The notes under the pieces: model-generated
Databases searched by the model: none
Told to the model about the DNA's origin: nothing
Seen by the model: only the letters and a program-made list of their open reading frames with translations
NCBI GenBank assembly: GCA_046546235.1
Contig: JBKGYG010000085.1
Location: forward strand, 1 to 5,142
Direction: 5' to 3'
From: JBKGYG01 sp046546235
GTDB lineage: Bacteria > Bacillota > Clostridia > Lachnospirales > DSM-24629
DNA length: 5,142 bases
In this document: positions 4,487 through 5,142 of the stretch, in pieces
Position numbering within the stretch: position 1 is the first letter of the stretch
Layout of the letters: each line of letters opens with the position of its first letter
Position numbers and translations under genes: made by a program

Positions 4487-5142
4487 ACAACTCACCATTC
4501 AATATTCTCCAAACTTTTTTATATTCTTTTCCCGAAATGTCTTTTGCCTTTCGCGACACTTGTTCCCATTCACTTTCAGATAATTCTTTTAGCCATTTTG
4601 ATACCTCGTTATTAGTTACATTATAAATATTTTCGCTTTGTTTTTTATATCTCTTACCTAAATTATCAGCAATACCTCTTGGTATATTATTCATTCTCAT
4701 TAATATTGCTTCATCTGTATTTACACCATAATAAATCATTGCAGGTAAATTATTTATTCTTCTGACTTCATCATCACTCATATTTTCAAAATTTAACCCT
4801 GAGTTAGGTATTTTTTGTATAGAAGACAGACCCCAAGTAGCAGAATTTATAAGAGTACTATAAATAGCTCTACAACATTTTGTAATTTGCTCTTCATCAG
4901 CACCACCAAAATATTGTGTAGAAATTAATTCGATATCCTTTCCGGCTACCCAATCATTTGTTAATTCTGCTAATTTTGAACCTGTTAAACTGTCTTTACC
5001 TCCAACCAATTTATCTAAACTAGATTTTATTTCAGGGATAGATAACATCACACCCATTAAATTGCTTAAATCACCAGAATTAGAAAATATATTTGACGAG
5101 TTCCAAGAATGTTGATTCAAGCCTAATTCCCCTACTTTATTT
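4485..5142 (-). CDS. C-terminal part of a larger protein, possibly a DEAD/DEAH-type helicase; runs off the window
   Basis: The frame is open to the right edge (5139-5141 is the last full codon; in-frame residues NKVGELG precede the TTG at 5120). The TTG there is probably internal and the gene probably partial. AGGGGAA before the TTG leaves a small chance that it is a real start, giving 211 residues. Counting from that TTG, the most conserved-looking part is CCRAIYSTLINSATWGLSSI (82-101) and LPAMIYYGVNTDEAILMRM (125-143) followed by NNIPRGIADNLG. From memory this resembles the C-terminal accessory region of some large DEAD/DEAH-box helicases. No Walker or helicase motifs are in the visible part, so the call is tentative. 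The rest is charged and helical (ESEWEQVSRKAKDISGKEYK), without signal peptide or membrane helices. The gene stops inside its own terminator and converges on the TetR operon. Confidence 0.5.
   Translation of the reverse strand, partial: NKVGELGLNQHSWNSSNIFSNSGDLSNLMGVMLSIPEIKSSLDKLVGGKDSLTGSKLAELTNDWVAGKDIELISTQYFGGADEEQITKCCRAIYSTLINSATWGLSSIQKIPNSGLNFENMSDDEVRRINNLPAMIYYGVNTDEAILMRMNNIPRGIADNLGKRYKKQSENIYNVTNNEVSKWLKELSESEWEQVSRKAKDISGKEYKKVWRILNGEL

Overview
The window is visibly AT-rich. Its strong Shine-Dalgarno sequences, consensus housekeeping promoter and hairpin-plus-T terminators point to a low-GC, Gram-positive-type anaerobe (Bacillota; clostridial, halanaerobial or natranaerobial in character). 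A flagellin gene shows a motile cell. A two-cluster iron-sulfur protein of the QueG/reductive-dehalogenase type suggests anaerobic, probably corrinoid-linked redox chemistry. I cannot name the species.

Left part, minus strand: the window opens inside the start of a 7TMR-DISM-type membrane sensor gene (about 1-228). Its well-formed start and signal peptide are separated from the rest of the reading frame by a run of 11 T on the coding strand that is one base out of register. Upstream of it, in the same direction, lies a complete 474-residue flagellin gene (387-1811) with a GTG start, a strong ribosome binding site and a variable middle domain containing a duplicated motif.

Middle: 1812-2271 is a 460-base divergent intergenic region. 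It holds the flagellin leader, a strong terminator hairpin with no protein gene assigned to it, a second 13-bp inverted repeat, and a near-consensus promoter overlapped by a 22-bp palindrome just before a TetR-family regulator.

Plus-strand cluster: the TetR regulator (2272-2829), a small three-helix membrane protein (2852-3259) and a cytosolic double-[4Fe-4S] reductase-like protein (3275-4219) are tightly spaced and end at a terminator. They look like one self-regulated operon. The reductase gene appears to start at an ATT codon: an ideal ribosome binding site sits exactly upstream of it, while the first TTG/ATG codons are over 30 bases away. The inducer and substrate cannot be read from the sequence.

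Right part: 4220-4484 contains the operon terminator, two further inverted repeats of unknown role, and the terminator of a minus-strand gene whose 3' part (4485-5142) runs off the window. That protein resembles the C-terminal region of some large DEAD/DEAH-type helicases, but this is tentative.

No tRNA, rRNA, CRISPR array or intact insertion sequence was seen. The items most worth a second look are the homopolymer-disrupted sensor gene, the AUU-start reductase in a TetR operon, and the orphan terminator with its neighbouring inverted repeat.
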